The notes under the pieces are model-generated. The model saw nothing but the letters and a program-made list of their open reading frames with translations, was not told the DNA's origin and ran no database searches. From positions 23,721-87,720 of the forward strand of contig CAMXAZ010000005.1 in NCBI GenBank assembly GCA_947179295.1: DNA of 64,000 nt. The letters are read 5' to 3'. Source of the stretch: an uncultured Muribaculaceae bacterium. Lineage in GTDB: Bacteria > Bacteroidota > Bacteroidia > Bacteroidales > Muribaculaceae. Below are positions 1 to 7,639 of the stretch, in pieces; the stretch's first letter is position 1, and the number at the start of each line of letters is the position of its first letter. The translations under genes were made by a program, and so were the position numbers.

Positions 1-306
1 CGTATTGGTAAAACCGGGGATATCAATCCCCTTCTCCTCGCTGAGCAGAGCAATCTTATGATAGTCAATAAGGAAAAGCAGAAAATGGCTGCAAGTCTTG
101 ATCTGCTTCTGACCCGTCAGGCCGTAGAGCTGCTCCTTAACATCCTGGTCTGTAATGTCAATCACAGAAAACTGCTGACCGTTGTAGCTCGTCGGAGTAT
201 TGCGGACAGCTTCATAGATCAAAGCCATCTGATCGTCGGTAATCGGCTCACGCTCATAACGGCGCACGGAGCGACGGTCCAAAAGTGTATCTTTCACATC
301 TTTCAT
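1..306 (-). CDS. Nitroreductase family protein, N-terminal part (runs off window)
   Basis: Absent from the ORF track because its stop lies outside the window. Translating the minus strand from the ATG at 304-306 gives an open frame of 102 codons beginning MKDVKDTLLDRRSVRRYE, followed by ITDDQMALIYEAVRNTPTSYNGQQ. The RRSxRxY start and the PTSxNxQ segment are the FMN-contacting N-terminal signatures of NADPH-dependent nitroreductases (NfsA/NfsB-like flavin oxidoreductases). Such enzymes are cytoplasmic FMN dimers that reduce nitroaromatics, quinones or related compounds; the substrate cannot be told here. The C-terminal half is missing. The plus-strand ORF at 58-315 is a shadow of this gene. 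Confidence 0.85.
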   Translation of the reverse strand, partial: MKDVKDTLLDRRSVRRYEREPITDDQMALIYEAVRNTPTSYNGQQFSVIDITDQDVKEQLYGLTGQKQIKTCSHFLLFLIDYHKIALLSEEKGIDIPGFTNT

Positions 307-446
307 GTCAGGTAACCAAATTTATCAATAGTAGGGAGTATAGACGTTGATATGGCGGCATAATCCCGGATAGATCCGGATATATGTCGTTTAAACAAAC
401 ATCTAACCGAACTTGTTCACACCTGACACCCTTCATGACTCCGCTC

Positions 447-477
447 TTGCACACCTCTGCCAAATCGACTAACTTTG
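447..477 (+). promoter_or_regulatory. Bacteroidetes-type promoter of the antiporter gene
   Basis: TTG at 447-449 and TAACTTTG at 470-477 are separated by 20 bases and match the Bacteroidetes -33/-7 pattern. The -7 box ends only 5 bases before the ATG at 483, so a transcript started here would have almost no leader. Confidence 0.5.
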
Positions 478-482
478 TGCCT

Positions 483-1988
483 ATGGAACTCATCACCTCT
501 GAAAACATAATCCTCATCGGCTCCATCCTCCTGATAGCCGGAGTCCTCATCGGCAAATCGAGCTACCGCTTCGGGCTGCCGCTCCTGCTCATCTTCCTTC
601 TTGTCGGCATGGCCTTCGGCACCGACGGAGTCGGCATCCAGTTCAGCAACATGCACTCCGCCCAGTTCATAGGCATGATAGCCCTCTGCATCATCCTCTT
701 CTCAGGCGGCATGGGCACAAGGCTCTCGGCGATACGCCCCGTCATAGTCCCCGGACTCATACTCTCGACCATCGGAGTACTCCTCACCGCACTTCTCACC
801 GGACTGTTCATCTGGTGGCTCTCCGGCATGGACTGGACTAACATACATTTTGCCTTCATCCCATCCCTGCTCCTGGCAGCCACAATGTCATCCACAGACT
901 CCGCCTCGGTCTTCGGCATACTCGGCAGCCAGAAAGTGGGCCTGCGCAACCATCTGCGCCCCATGCTCGAACTCGAAAGCGGATCAAACGACCCGATGGC
1001 CTACATGCTCACCATCATCCTAATCGAAACCATCACCCTCGGCGGCGAACTCTCAGCCGGAACCATAATCCTTGAGCTGATCCTGCAGTTCGGAGTCGGC
1101 GCCGCCGGCGGATTCCTCATGGGCAAACTCACCCTGTGGCTCATAGGCGTCTACCGGCGCATCGACGCCAACGCCCAGTCAAAAGAAGACGCAGGGCAGG
1201 CCACATCAATGATCTCCATCCTCATGATCGGAGCCGTGTTCTTCACCTTCGCCATCACCACAGCCCTCGCCGGCAACGGCTATCTCGCCGTCTACATCTG
1301 CGGCATAGTCCTTGGCAACGCCACCCTCCCCAACCACCGCGGCATCACCAAATTTCTCGACGGCATGACATGGCTCGCACAAATCGTGGTCTTCCTCATG
1401 CTCGGCCTCCTCGTCAACCCCCATGAGATGATCGACGTAGCCGCCGTCTCCCTCCTCATCGGAATCTTCATGATCCTCATCGGACGCCCCCTGAGCATAT
1501 TCCTCTCCCTCGCCCCACTGCACAAAATCAGCCTTCGCTCCAAAGCCTTCATCTCCTGGGTAGGCCTTCGCGGAGCCGTCCCCATCATCTTCGCCACCTA
1601 CCCCGTAGTCTCCGGAATAGAAGGAGCCGGACAGATCTTCAATATCGTATTCTTCATCACCATCCTCTCCCTGCTCATCCAGGGCACCACAGTAATCACA
1701 GCCGCCCGCCGTCTCGACCTGATCTCCACCGACAACCCTGACAATGAAGACTTCGGCGTAGAACTCGCTGACGAACTCCCAACCTCCCTCCAGACCCTCA
1801 CCCTCACCCCCGACCATCTCGCCAAAGCCACCACCCTGCGCGACATGCAACTCCCCCCAGGCAGCCTCGTCATGATGATCCGCCGCGGCAACCGCTACAT
1901 AGTCCCCAACGGCACACGCCATCTCCAGCCAGGTGACACCCTCCTCATCATCAAGGAAGACAGCACAACCAATCCCGTAAAAGCATAG
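483..1988 (+). CDS. nhaP2: Potassium/proton antiporter, CPA1 type (NhaP2/CvrA-like)
   Basis: A 501-residue inner-membrane monovalent cation/proton antiporter. About twelve hydrophobic segments fill residues 5-400, with the CPA1 motifs SSTDSASVFGIL and ESGSNDPMA around residues 140-165, the latter holding the ion-binding Asp. A C-terminal RCK_C/TrkA-C-like domain (about 425-495, ending HLQPGDTLLII) is typical of NhaP2/CvrA proteins that export K+ in exchange for H+ and handle osmotic stress. The ORF track starts at 384, but its first 33 residues are polar and unlike the family. The ATG at 483 gives the usual hydrophobic N-terminus, although it lies only a few bases from the -7 box. Monocistronic core gene with high-GC codon use. 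Confidence 0.9.
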   Translation: MELITSENIILIGSILLIAGVLIGKSSYRFGLPLLLIFLLVGMAFGTDGVGIQFSNMHSAQFIGMIALCIILFSGGMGTRLSAIRPVIVPGLILSTIGVLLTALLTGLFIWWLSGMDWTNIHFAFIPSLLLAATMSSTDSASVFGILGSQKVGLRNHLRPMLELESGSNDPMAYMLTIILIETITLGGELSAGTIILELILQFGVGAAGGFLMGKLTLWLIGVYRRIDANAQSKEDAGQATSMISILMIGAVFFTFAITTALAGNGYLAVYICGIVLGNATLPNHRGITKFLDGMTWLAQIVVFLMLGLLVNPHEMIDVAAVSLLIGIFMILIGRPLSIFLSLAPLHKISLRSKAFISWVGLRGAVPIIFATYPVVSGIEGAGQIFNIVFFITILSLLIQGTTVITAARRLDLISTDNPDNEDFGVELADELPTSLQTLTLTPDHLAKATTLRDMQLPPGSLVMMIRRGNRYIVPNGTRHLQPGDTLLIIKEDSTTNPVKA

Positions 1989-2130
1989 AGATACCCCGGC
2001 AGCAACCTCATCCTCCCCGCCAGAGAGGAGGATATAAAGAAATCCATCTGAGAACCCGGTCAAAATCACAGCATTGTAATATTCCGTAATATTCCGGATA
2101 AAAAAAATCGGCAAAAAAGCGCCTGACATA

Positions 2131-2161
2131 TTTGACGGAAACAAAAAAATACCTACCTTTG
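2131..2161 (+). promoter_or_regulatory. Promoter of the CAU tRNA gene
   Basis: TTTG (2131-2134), 19 bases, then TACCTTTG (2154-2161) gives an exact Bacteroidetes -33/-7 promoter 64 bases before the tRNA. Confidence 0.65.
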
Positions 2162-2224
2162 CAACGCAAAACGCCTGAGGCCCCGTCAGCCCCGCAGTTG
2201 ACATCAGCCACAAACAAAAGGCAC

Positions 2225-2298
2225 GGTCCTATAGCTCAGTTGGTTAGAGCACCTGACTCATAATCAGGGAGTCCTTGGTTCAAGCCCAAGTGGGACCA
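2225..2298 (+). tRNA. tRNA with anticodon CAU (elongator Met, or Ile2 with lysidine)
   Basis: Folds as a cloverleaf: acceptor GGTCCTA/TGGGACC with one G·T pair, D-loop AGCTCAGTTGGTTAGAGC, anticodon stem CCTGA/TCAGG with loop CTCATAA (anticodon CAT), and T-loop GGTTCAAGCC. The perfect first pair of the acceptor and the lack of three G-C pairs in the anticodon stem exclude initiator Met. Elongator Met and the AUA-reading Ile2 species cannot be separated by eye. CCA is not encoded (the sequence reads ACCACA). Its 3' end is the integration target of the element that follows. Confidence 0.92.
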
Positions 2299-2299
2299 C
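2285..2299 (+). repeat. attL: tRNA 3' end direct repeat
   Basis: CCCAAGTGGGACCAC inside the tRNA T-stem and acceptor arm, identical to 18981-18995. The flanking bases differ on both sides, so the identity is 15 bp. Confidence 0.75.
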
Positions 2300-2321
2300 A
2301 ACAAGCGAAAGCAATTTGCGG

Positions 2322-2356
2322 AAGAATCCTGAAAATCAATGATTTTCAGGATTCTT
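2322..2356. terminator. 16-bp perfect hairpin just inside the left end
   Basis: AAGAATCCTGAAAATC (2322-2337), a 3-base loop, then the exact reverse complement (2341-2356). It may terminate the tRNA transcript after integration, or serve as a recombinase or accessory-protein arm site. The U-run is short (CTTTG). Confidence 0.5.
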
Positions 2357-2540
2357 TGCGTTTGTACTCCTGCGCAAAATCCGGCAGAACGAGGCACTTC
2401 GCGTTGGAGCATCCGTTGGACTTGATTTTTGGGCCGAATAGTCCAACAATTAGTATCTAAACCGCTGATTGACCTTTGATTGCCTGCGGTTTTCTCTTCT
2501 TGTCAAAGAACTATTGTTTAATCAAAAATGTTTATTTGAC

Positions 2541-3770
2541 ATGCAACAAAGAAAATCGACTTTCAGCATCCTCTTTTACATTAAGAGGAAGAAGCTGTTG
2601 AAAAACGGTGATGCGCCGGTGTATATGCGCGTCACTGTCGATGGCCGTTTCCTTGAAGCGTCCCTCAAACGAGGTGTGAACCCAAAGGTGTGGAATGAGA
2701 AGAAGCAGCGTTCCACTGGTCGCGACCGTCTGTCGCTCGAACTTAACGACTATCTGGACGATACATTGTCTAAGCTTCTCAAAATTCATCAGCGCTTTAT
2801 CGATGAGAAGAAAGTGATCAACCCTAAAACCATTCTTGATGAGTGGAACGGCAAGGTTGAGAAGCCTAAAATGCTCTGCGAAGTGTTCAAGGAAGACAAC
2901 AAGAAGTATCGCCAGCGTCTTGAGATTGGCGACGTGGTGCTAAATACCGTGTTACGCAACGAGAGAGCCGAGCGTTATCTCGGCGAGTTCATCCGCAAGA
3001 AATATAACGTGAATGATATACCATTCTCTTCCATCGACAATGCGTTTGTACGCGACTTCCATCTCTTCCTCCGCGTTGACAAAAAGCAGGAGCAGAACAC
3101 AGCCAACAAGTACTGCAAGATTCTTAAGCGAATCGTCACCCTTGCACTCGACAACAAATGGATGGAAATAAATCCGTTCCAAGGAATGCGGTTTCAGGCT
3201 AAGGCGACCAATCGTCAATTCCTTACCGAAAAGGAGCTTTCAACAATAATGAACAAGACATTCACCCTTGAACGTCTGAATATAGTCCGCGACATATTCG
3301 TGTTCTGTGCGCTGACCGGGCTGTCATTCTCAGATGTCGAAGGTTTGAAACCGGAACATGTTTCCGTTGACGATGATGGCAACTACTGGATTCACAAAGC
3401 TCGTCAGAAGACGAAGAACGTGTGCAGCATACCATATCTGGAGTCGGCACGTGAAATCGCTGATAGATATAAAGGACACCATCTTTGTGAATCCCGTGGA
3501 GTTCTCCTTCCGGTTATTTCCAATCAAAGGATGAATTCGTATCTTGGCGAAATTGCCGGTATATGTGGCATCGCCAAGCCTCTCACAATGCATATCGCCC
3601 GCCATTCATTTGCTTGTCTTGCACTTGCCAATGGCGTATCGATGGAGATTATCGCAAGAATGCTGGGACACTCCGACATCCGGACTACCAAAATCTATGC
3701 AAAAGTAATAGACAAATCCATTGCGGAACAGATAGGTGGTTTAGCTGCCAAATTCGGTTCTCAAAAATAA
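2541..3770 (+). CDS. Tyrosine recombinase/integrase of the element
   Basis: A 409-residue site-specific recombinase that probably catalyses integration into and excision from the tRNA 3' end. An arm-binding N-terminal domain (STFSILFYIKRKKLLKNGDAPVYMRVT) is followed by a SAM-like core-binding domain (about 105-205) and the catalytic domain. Visible catalytic residues are H-x-x-R in MHIARHSFA (about 351), GHSDIRTTKIYA with its Tyr (about 385), and a Lys in the beta-hairpin. The first Arg is replaced, with TGLSFSDVEGL where other families have TGLRxSE; this is known for IntDOT-type Bacteroidetes recombinases. I chose the ATG at 2541 over 2469 because MQQRKSTFSILFYIKRK matches the usual family start. 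Confidence 0.93.
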   Translation: MQQRKSTFSILFYIKRKKLLKNGDAPVYMRVTVDGRFLEASLKRGVNPKVWNEKKQRSTGRDRLSLELNDYLDDTLSKLLKIHQRFIDEKKVINPKTILDEWNGKVEKPKMLCEVFKEDNKKYRQRLEIGDVVLNTVLRNERAERYLGEFIRKKYNVNDIPFSSIDNAFVRDFHLFLRVDKKQEQNTANKYCKILKRIVTLALDNKWMEINPFQGMRFQAKATNRQFLTEKELSTIMNKTFTLERLNIVRDIFVFCALTGLSFSDVEGLKPEHVSVDDDGNYWIHKARQKTKNVCSIPYLESAREIADRYKGHHLCESRGVLLPVISNQRMNSYLGEIAGICGIAKPLTMHIARHSFACLALANGVSMEIIARMLGHSDIRTTKIYAKVIDKSIAEQIGGLAAKFGSQK

Positions 3771-3788
3771 TCATATATCATATAATAT

Positions 3789-3832
3789 CACAATCCACCC
3801 CGGCCGCTTTTCCACAGTCGGGGTGGATTGTG
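3789..3832. terminator. Bidirectional terminator between the integrase and the HTH genes
   Basis: CACAATCCACCCCG (3789-3802) and its exact reverse complement (3819-3832) form a 14-bp stem between two convergent genes. Confidence 0.7.
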
Positions 3833-3833
3833 T

Positions 3834-4136
3834 CTAATCGTCAGTTCTGAATGGCGGGAGATAGTAGCGTTGCAGAAATTGCTCGATTTCTTTCTCGTCG
3901 TATAGTATCTTGCCGGGGAGATCGTAATATCCGAACTCGCCTTTGGCCCGATAGTTGGCAAGCGTCCGCCTGCTCACGTTGAGAATATCCCCAAGCTGCC
4001 TGTCCGTGATGTATCGTCCGTGATTGTAATCTCCGCATAGCTCGTCAATGTCGCGTATTCCGTCATCGAGTCTGTCAAGTGCGTGGAATATACGGGCGAT
4101 TTCATCACCGGATATAGTCTGAATGTTATCCGCCAT
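3834..4136 (-). CDS. Helix-turn-helix DNA-binding protein (excisionase/MerR-like fold)
   Basis: About 100 residues. ITDRQLGDILNVSRRTLANYRAKGEFGYYDLPGKILYDEKEIEQFL is a winged helix-turn-helix of the kind found in excisionases and small regulators of Bacteroidales integrative elements. Residue 12 of the ORF (MADNIQ, ATG at 4136) is a more natural start than 4169. It overlaps the end of the upstream gene by 11 bases, so the two are probably translated together. Likely role: control of excision or of integrase expression; not proven. It converges on the integrase. Confidence 0.7.
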   Translation of the reverse strand: MADNIQTISGDEIARIFHALDRLDDGIRDIDELCGDYNHGRYITDRQLGDILNVSRRTLANYRAKGEFGYYDLPGKILYDEKEIEQFLQRYYLPPFRTDD

Positions 4137-4413
4137 CCTTTCTGTATGACTTGGAGATGAAACGGTCAATTTCTTTAAGCGGATACATCACCTTGCCGTC
4201 AATGATGGTGTAGCCGATTTTGCCGGAGGAGCGCAGCGACTGCAACGACCGTTTTCCGCGTTGGAGAAGTCTCTGCGCCCTTTCATTGTCAACCCAGTTG
4301 CCGAGTGGATGGCAGCCGAGGTTGCCCATTGCCAATTCAATCTTTGCCGAATACTCCGTTATCCGTGCTACAATGGCATTGAATATGGCGCGTTCAATAA
4401 GAATGTAGTCCAT
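4126..4413 (-). CDS. Helix-turn-helix DNA-binding protein, paralogue of the next gene
   Basis: About 95 residues from MDYILIERAIFN (ATG at 4413; an alternative ATG at 4440 adds nine residues). After an N-terminal helix pair, GNWVDNERAQRLLQRGKRSLQSLRSSGKIGYTIIDGKVMYPLKEIDRFI is the same winged helix-turn-helix architecture as its neighbour. Paired small HTH genes of this kind are standard regulation/excision modules beside Bacteroidales integrases. Specific function is unknown. Confidence 0.7.
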   Translation of the reverse strand: MDYILIERAIFNAIVARITEYSAKIELAMGNLGCHPLGNWVDNERAQRLLQRGKRSLQSLRSSGKIGYTIIDGKVMYPLKEIDRFISKSYRKDGG

Positions 4414-4620
4414 GACATTTTTGAAGATAATATTAAACATATTGTTTGCCCGGCTTTATAGCCGTGTCCGGGTCTATTCTGCCTGAATCATTTGAACCGG
4501 CATATAAATTGCGCTCAGGCATCGTTCCGGATTCAAAACCTGTCACATCCGTCTGTCGCCGGACAGCTATTCACACACCTACTTGTGTCTAGCGACATTG
4601 GTCGACAGTCATAACCGGTT

Positions 4621-4764
4621 GTTGCAACGTTGATATGTTGTAACGTCATAACGTTGGTACATTAGGACGTTGGAACGTTTGGACATTATTATGTTGTAAC
4701 ATTGGAACGTTATGACGTTGCGATGTTGCAACGCTATTACGTTGGCACTCTGTGACATGCAGAC
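4621..4764 (+). repeat. Tandem array of degenerate 8-bp units (GTTGNNAC)
   Basis: From 4621 the sequence divides without gaps into 8-base units: GTTGCAAC, GTTGATAT, GTTGTAAC, GTCATAAC, GTTGGTAC, ATTAGGAC, GTTGGAAC, GTTTGGAC, ATTATTAT, GTTGTAAC, ATTGGAAC, GTTATGAC, GTTGCGAT, GTTGCAAC, GCTATTAC, GTTGGCAC, then two weaker units. The conserved bases put ACGTT at most unit junctions. The 8-base period rules out a coding repeat. It sits in the gene-poor stretch between the HTH pair and the MobA-like gene (4414-5288), where iteron-like protein-binding arrays would be expected. Apart from this array and the hairpin at 5147 I see no other feature in that gap. Confidence 0.75.
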
Positions 4765-5146
4765 AGGGATGGATATTTGTCTGTATGCGGATGTCTCATC
4801 ATCACTCTGCCGTCGTCAGCATTTGTGCCTCTGTGCAAGTAGAACGACATCTATGCTCAAAAAGATTTCTGATTGCCAGGTAGTTCCCGACTTTTCCAAT
4901 ATATTTCTCAACTTTTCCCAACTTTTTTATTTCGATGGCTATTGTTCCTGCAATATATGTTATAAAATGTACGCCTGCCACGCATAAAGTCGCAGGAGGA
5001 ACGCGCATTTATATCAAGGATGCTCGGCAAGAACCGGCACCCGGCTTCCTTTCATTGCGTCATACATAATATGACAGTGTGCTGATTTTTGCGTTGTTCT
5101 CTAATTCAATCTTCTGATTATCAGTTTGGATATTCACATGAACATG

Positions 5147-5199
5147 GCAAGGTATGTTTTACGCAGCACAAAATTAGATTTGCTGCGTAAAACCCTTGC
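5147..5199. other. Long imperfect hairpin, candidate transfer origin (oriT)
   Basis: GCAAGG-TAT-GTTTTACGCAGCA, a 12-base loop, then TGCTGCGTAAAAC-CCTTGC. The inner 13 bp and outer 6 bp are perfect, split by a 3-base bulge. It ends 90 bases before the relaxosome-type gene. Inverted repeats next to the mobilisation gene are the normal form of a nic region. The assignment rests on position and shape only. Confidence 0.45.
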
Positions 5200-5288
5200 A
5201 TGTGATGGTTGCGATTACTCCAAAGTCGTAATCTCCATAAAGAAACCTGCGGTTGGCAGTTTCCAGCCATAACACAAAAATATACCCA

Positions 5289-5717
5289 ATGAAACAAGAA
5301 ATCAAGAAATCAGGGCGACCGCCCAAAACAGATGCAAATACTTTCCGTTGCTCAGTAAACTTCAATGCCACCGAAGAGGCTGCCCTCATGGCAATGCACG
5401 AACAATCAGGAGTAGCATCACTATCATCTTTTATAAAGATGCAGCTTTTTGGCAAGACTTTCAAGATTCACCATATTGACGATAATGCTCGTATCTTCAT
5501 TGATAAGCTTTCCTCTCTCAACGCCCATTACCGAACTATAGGTGTAGAATATAACTTTGTGGTTAAGCAACTCCGCCAACACTTCACTGAAAAGAAAGCA
5601 ATGCAGGCCCTCTATAAACTGGAACAAGCCATCATCTCGCTCGTAAAAGTGAACCGCCAAATTGTCTCGCTCGCCAATGACTTTGATGCCTATTGGCGAG
5701 AAAAAGACCGGAATTAG
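5289..5717 (+). CDS. MobA-like relaxosome accessory protein (ribbon-helix-helix type)
   Basis: 142 residues from the ATG at 5289 (12 track residues before it look non-coding). A basic start KKSGRPPKTDANTFRCSVNFNATEEAALMAMHEQSG resembles a ribbon-helix-helix DNA-binding region. The middle (SLNAHYRTIGVEYNFVVKQLRQHFTEKKAMQALYKLEQ) matches Bacteroides mobilisation accessory proteins that bind oriT and recruit a relaxase. The relaxase gene that normally follows (MobB type) is absent: the next genes are restriction-modification. It could still allow mobilisation by a resident ICE, or may be a leftover. Confidence 0.7.
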   Translation: MKQEIKKSGRPPKTDANTFRCSVNFNATEEAALMAMHEQSGVASLSSFIKMQLFGKTFKIHHIDDNARIFIDKLSSLNAHYRTIGVEYNFVVKQLRQHFTEKKAMQALYKLEQAIISLVKVNRQIVSLANDFDAYWREKDRN

Positions 5718-5761
5718 CACCCCTATACATCTGAAATGTAATATGTTTCACAACATAATCT

Positions 5762-5792
5762 TTTGTCAATTAAAGAATTCTTTGTAACTTTG
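5762..5792 (+). promoter_or_regulatory. Promoter of the XRE-hsdMSR operon
   Basis: TTTG (5762-5765), 19 bases, TAACTTTG (5785-5792), 24 bases before the XRE start codon. Confidence 0.65.
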
Positions 5793-5816
5793 CAAATAAC
5801 ATCAAGAAATTGTCCC

Positions 5817-6050
5817 ATGTCAACAGAAACAATAGATATAGATATTGAGCGAATCAATCGACTAAAAGTAGTTTTAGCCGAGAAAAATAGAAAAGGCAAA
5901 TGGCTCGCTGAGCAATTAGGCAAAAATGAAGCCACCGTCTCAAGATGGTGCTCAAATACTGCGCAGCCTTCATTGGAAATGTTAGTGAGAATTGCATCTA
6001 TTCTTAATGTTGATCCTCGGCAACTGTTAAATGGCAATAATATTGATTGA
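5817..6050 (+). CDS. XRE-family regulator preceding hsdM
   Basis: 77 residues from the ATG at 5817. KGKWLAEQLGKNEATVSRWCSNTAQPSLEMLVRIASILNVDPRQLL is a classic XRE/Cro helix-turn-helix with the recognition helix NEATVSRWCS. It ends 2 bases before hsdM. In Bacteroidetes such short XRE proteins often open type I restriction operons and are assumed to time methylase and nuclease expression, like controller proteins. Start chosen because the preceding 18 track residues overlap the promoter. Confidence 0.85.
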   Translation: MSTETIDIDIERINRLKVVLAEKNRKGKWLAEQLGKNEATVSRWCSNTAQPSLEMLVRIASILNVDPRQLLNGNNID

Positions 6051-6052
6051 TT

Positions 6053-7639
6053 ATGGCTAAGAAAACGACTCCTAAAAAGCAGAAAGAGGAAGTCCTCGAA
6101 GATATATTGTTCAGTTGCCGCGATTCCCTTCGCGGTCGCGCCGCTCTTAGTGATAAGCGCGATATGGTTCTTACGCTCGTTTTTCTCAAATTCATATCCG
6201 AGCGATACCATGACCGCTGTAAGGAAATTCGAGAGGAAAATGCCGATGACCCTGAATATGCCGAAATGCTTATCTCCCAAAAGCGCACCGCTTTTGGAGA
6301 AAAGGGAGTTTTTATGCTAACGCCAGAAACGGATTGGGAGTCTCTAAAACTTACTGCGCCAAACAAACTTGCTGTAGCTCTTGATGATGCTGCTTCAAAA
6401 CTCATGGAGTCCGAACCTAAGTTAAAAAATGCGTTGCCTGCAGCCTTATTTGTCAACTCCGGTACTGAGGGTAATGTTATCAAAGAGGTAATGGACGAAA
6501 TAGACAAGATTACTCACAAAAAATTCAGAGAAAAAGATTTAATTGGTCGAGTCTATGAATACTTCTTACAGGCGTATGCAATTCAGGCGAAAGATAGCAA
6601 GGAGGATGGCGAGTTCTATACTCCCCACTCTATCGTAGAACTCATTGCCACACTTATTGAACCGTTCGATGGCACTCTATATGATCCTTGTTGTGGTTCT
6701 GGAGGTATGTTTGTGCAGTGCGCAAAATTCGTTGAGCAGCATGGTGGGAACTCACTTAATGTAAGTGTTTACGGTCAGGAATCCGATCCTACGACCTACC
6801 GTCTTGCCAAAATGAATCTTGCTGTACGCGGCATTGAGTATAACTTGGGTGATCGCCACGCTTCAACGTTTACACACGATATGCACCGTGGACGTACTTT
6901 TGACTATATAATGGCAAATCCTCCCTTCAACCTTAAAAGGTGGTATGAATCATCCTTAGAAAACGATGTTCGTTGGAAGGGTTACGGTCGTCCGCCGGAG
7001 AGTAATGCTAATTATGCTTGGATTCTCCATATGCTCTCCAAACTCAAAGAGGGTAAAGGCCGCGCCGGTTTCTTACTTGCTAATGGTGCTCTTGACGATG
7101 AAGACACGGTTAAGATTCGTGAAAATCTTATCAAAGAAGATAAGATTGAGGCTATTATCGTGTTGCCACGCGAAATGTTTTATGCCACAGACATTTCCGT
7201 TACCCTTTGGATTCTGAACGAAAACAAGCGTGGTGGAATTGAAAATGGCCGTAAACTTCGCAACCGCAAGAATGAAATTCTTTTCGTTGACCTGCGCTCT
7301 TGGAGCGAAAACGTATACGAAAAGAAATATGTAAAACTCTCCGACGAACAAATTGCTGCGGCACACAAGATTTACTCTGATTGGCAGACCGATGCTGAGG
7401 CGTACAATTATGCAAAGCCAGAGTTATATCGTGCCGTTGGGTTAGACACACTTGAGGCGAATGGATGGAGCCTTATACCGAGCCGATATATTGAGTTTGT
7501 TGATCGCGACAACGAACTTGATTATGATTCTGTGCTTGCTGATGCAGGAGCTAAGATAAAAGACCTTCTCGAGCGACAGGGCGAAAACCATTCTTTACTC
7601 ATTAACGCATTCAATACCATAGGATATGACGCAGAGTAA
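6053..7639 (+). CDS. hsdM: Type I restriction-modification DNA methyltransferase subunit
   Basis: 528 residues, normal for HsdM. An N-terminal helical domain (ILFSCRDSLRGRAALSDKRDMVLTLVFLKFISERY) is followed by the N6-adenine methylase domain with SAM motif I DPCCGSGGMF (about 211) and catalytic motif NPPFN (about 288). It methylates adenines in the bipartite target with HsdS and forms the restriction complex when HsdR joins. The track start at 6047 is a TTG; the ATG at 6053 is preferred. It overlaps hsdS by 14 bases. Full length with no visible damage. Confidence 0.95.
   Translation: MAKKTTPKKQKEEVLEDILFSCRDSLRGRAALSDKRDMVLTLVFLKFISERYHDRCKEIREENADDPEYAEMLISQKRTAFGEKGVFMLTPETDWESLKLTAPNKLAVALDDAASKLMESEPKLKNALPAALFVNSGTEGNVIKEVMDEIDKITHKKFREKDLIGRVYEYFLQAYAIQAKDSKEDGEFYTPHSIVELIATLIEPFDGTLYDPCCGSGGMFVQCAKFVEQHGGNSLNVSVYGQESDPTTYRLAKMNLAVRGIEYNLGDRHASTFTHDMHRGRTFDYIMANPPFNLKRWYESSLENDVRWKGYGRPPESNANYAWILHMLSKLKEGKGRAGFLLANGALDDEDTVKIRENLIKEDKIEAIIVLPREMFYATDISVTLWILNENKRGGIENGRKLRNRKNEILFVDLRSWSENVYEKKYVKLSDEQIAAAHKIYSDWQTDAEAYNYAKPELYRAVGLDTLEANGWSLIPSRYIEFVDRDNELDYDSVLADAGAKIKDLLERQGENHSLLINAFNTIGYDAE

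Noticed and set aside
58-315. Plus-strand 85-aa ORF
   Set aside because: It is the antisense shadow of the partial nitroreductase at 1-306, which has clear family motifs.
1206-2213. 335-aa minus-strand ORF
   Set aside because: Acidic, low-complexity shadow of the antiporter gene; no motif, and it runs into the tRNA promoter.
2225-2298. Initiator tRNA-Met
   Set aside because: The first acceptor pair is G-C and the anticodon stem lacks the three G-C pairs of initiators.
4621-4764. CRISPR array
   Set aside because: The unit is 8 bp with no spacers and no cas genes in the window.
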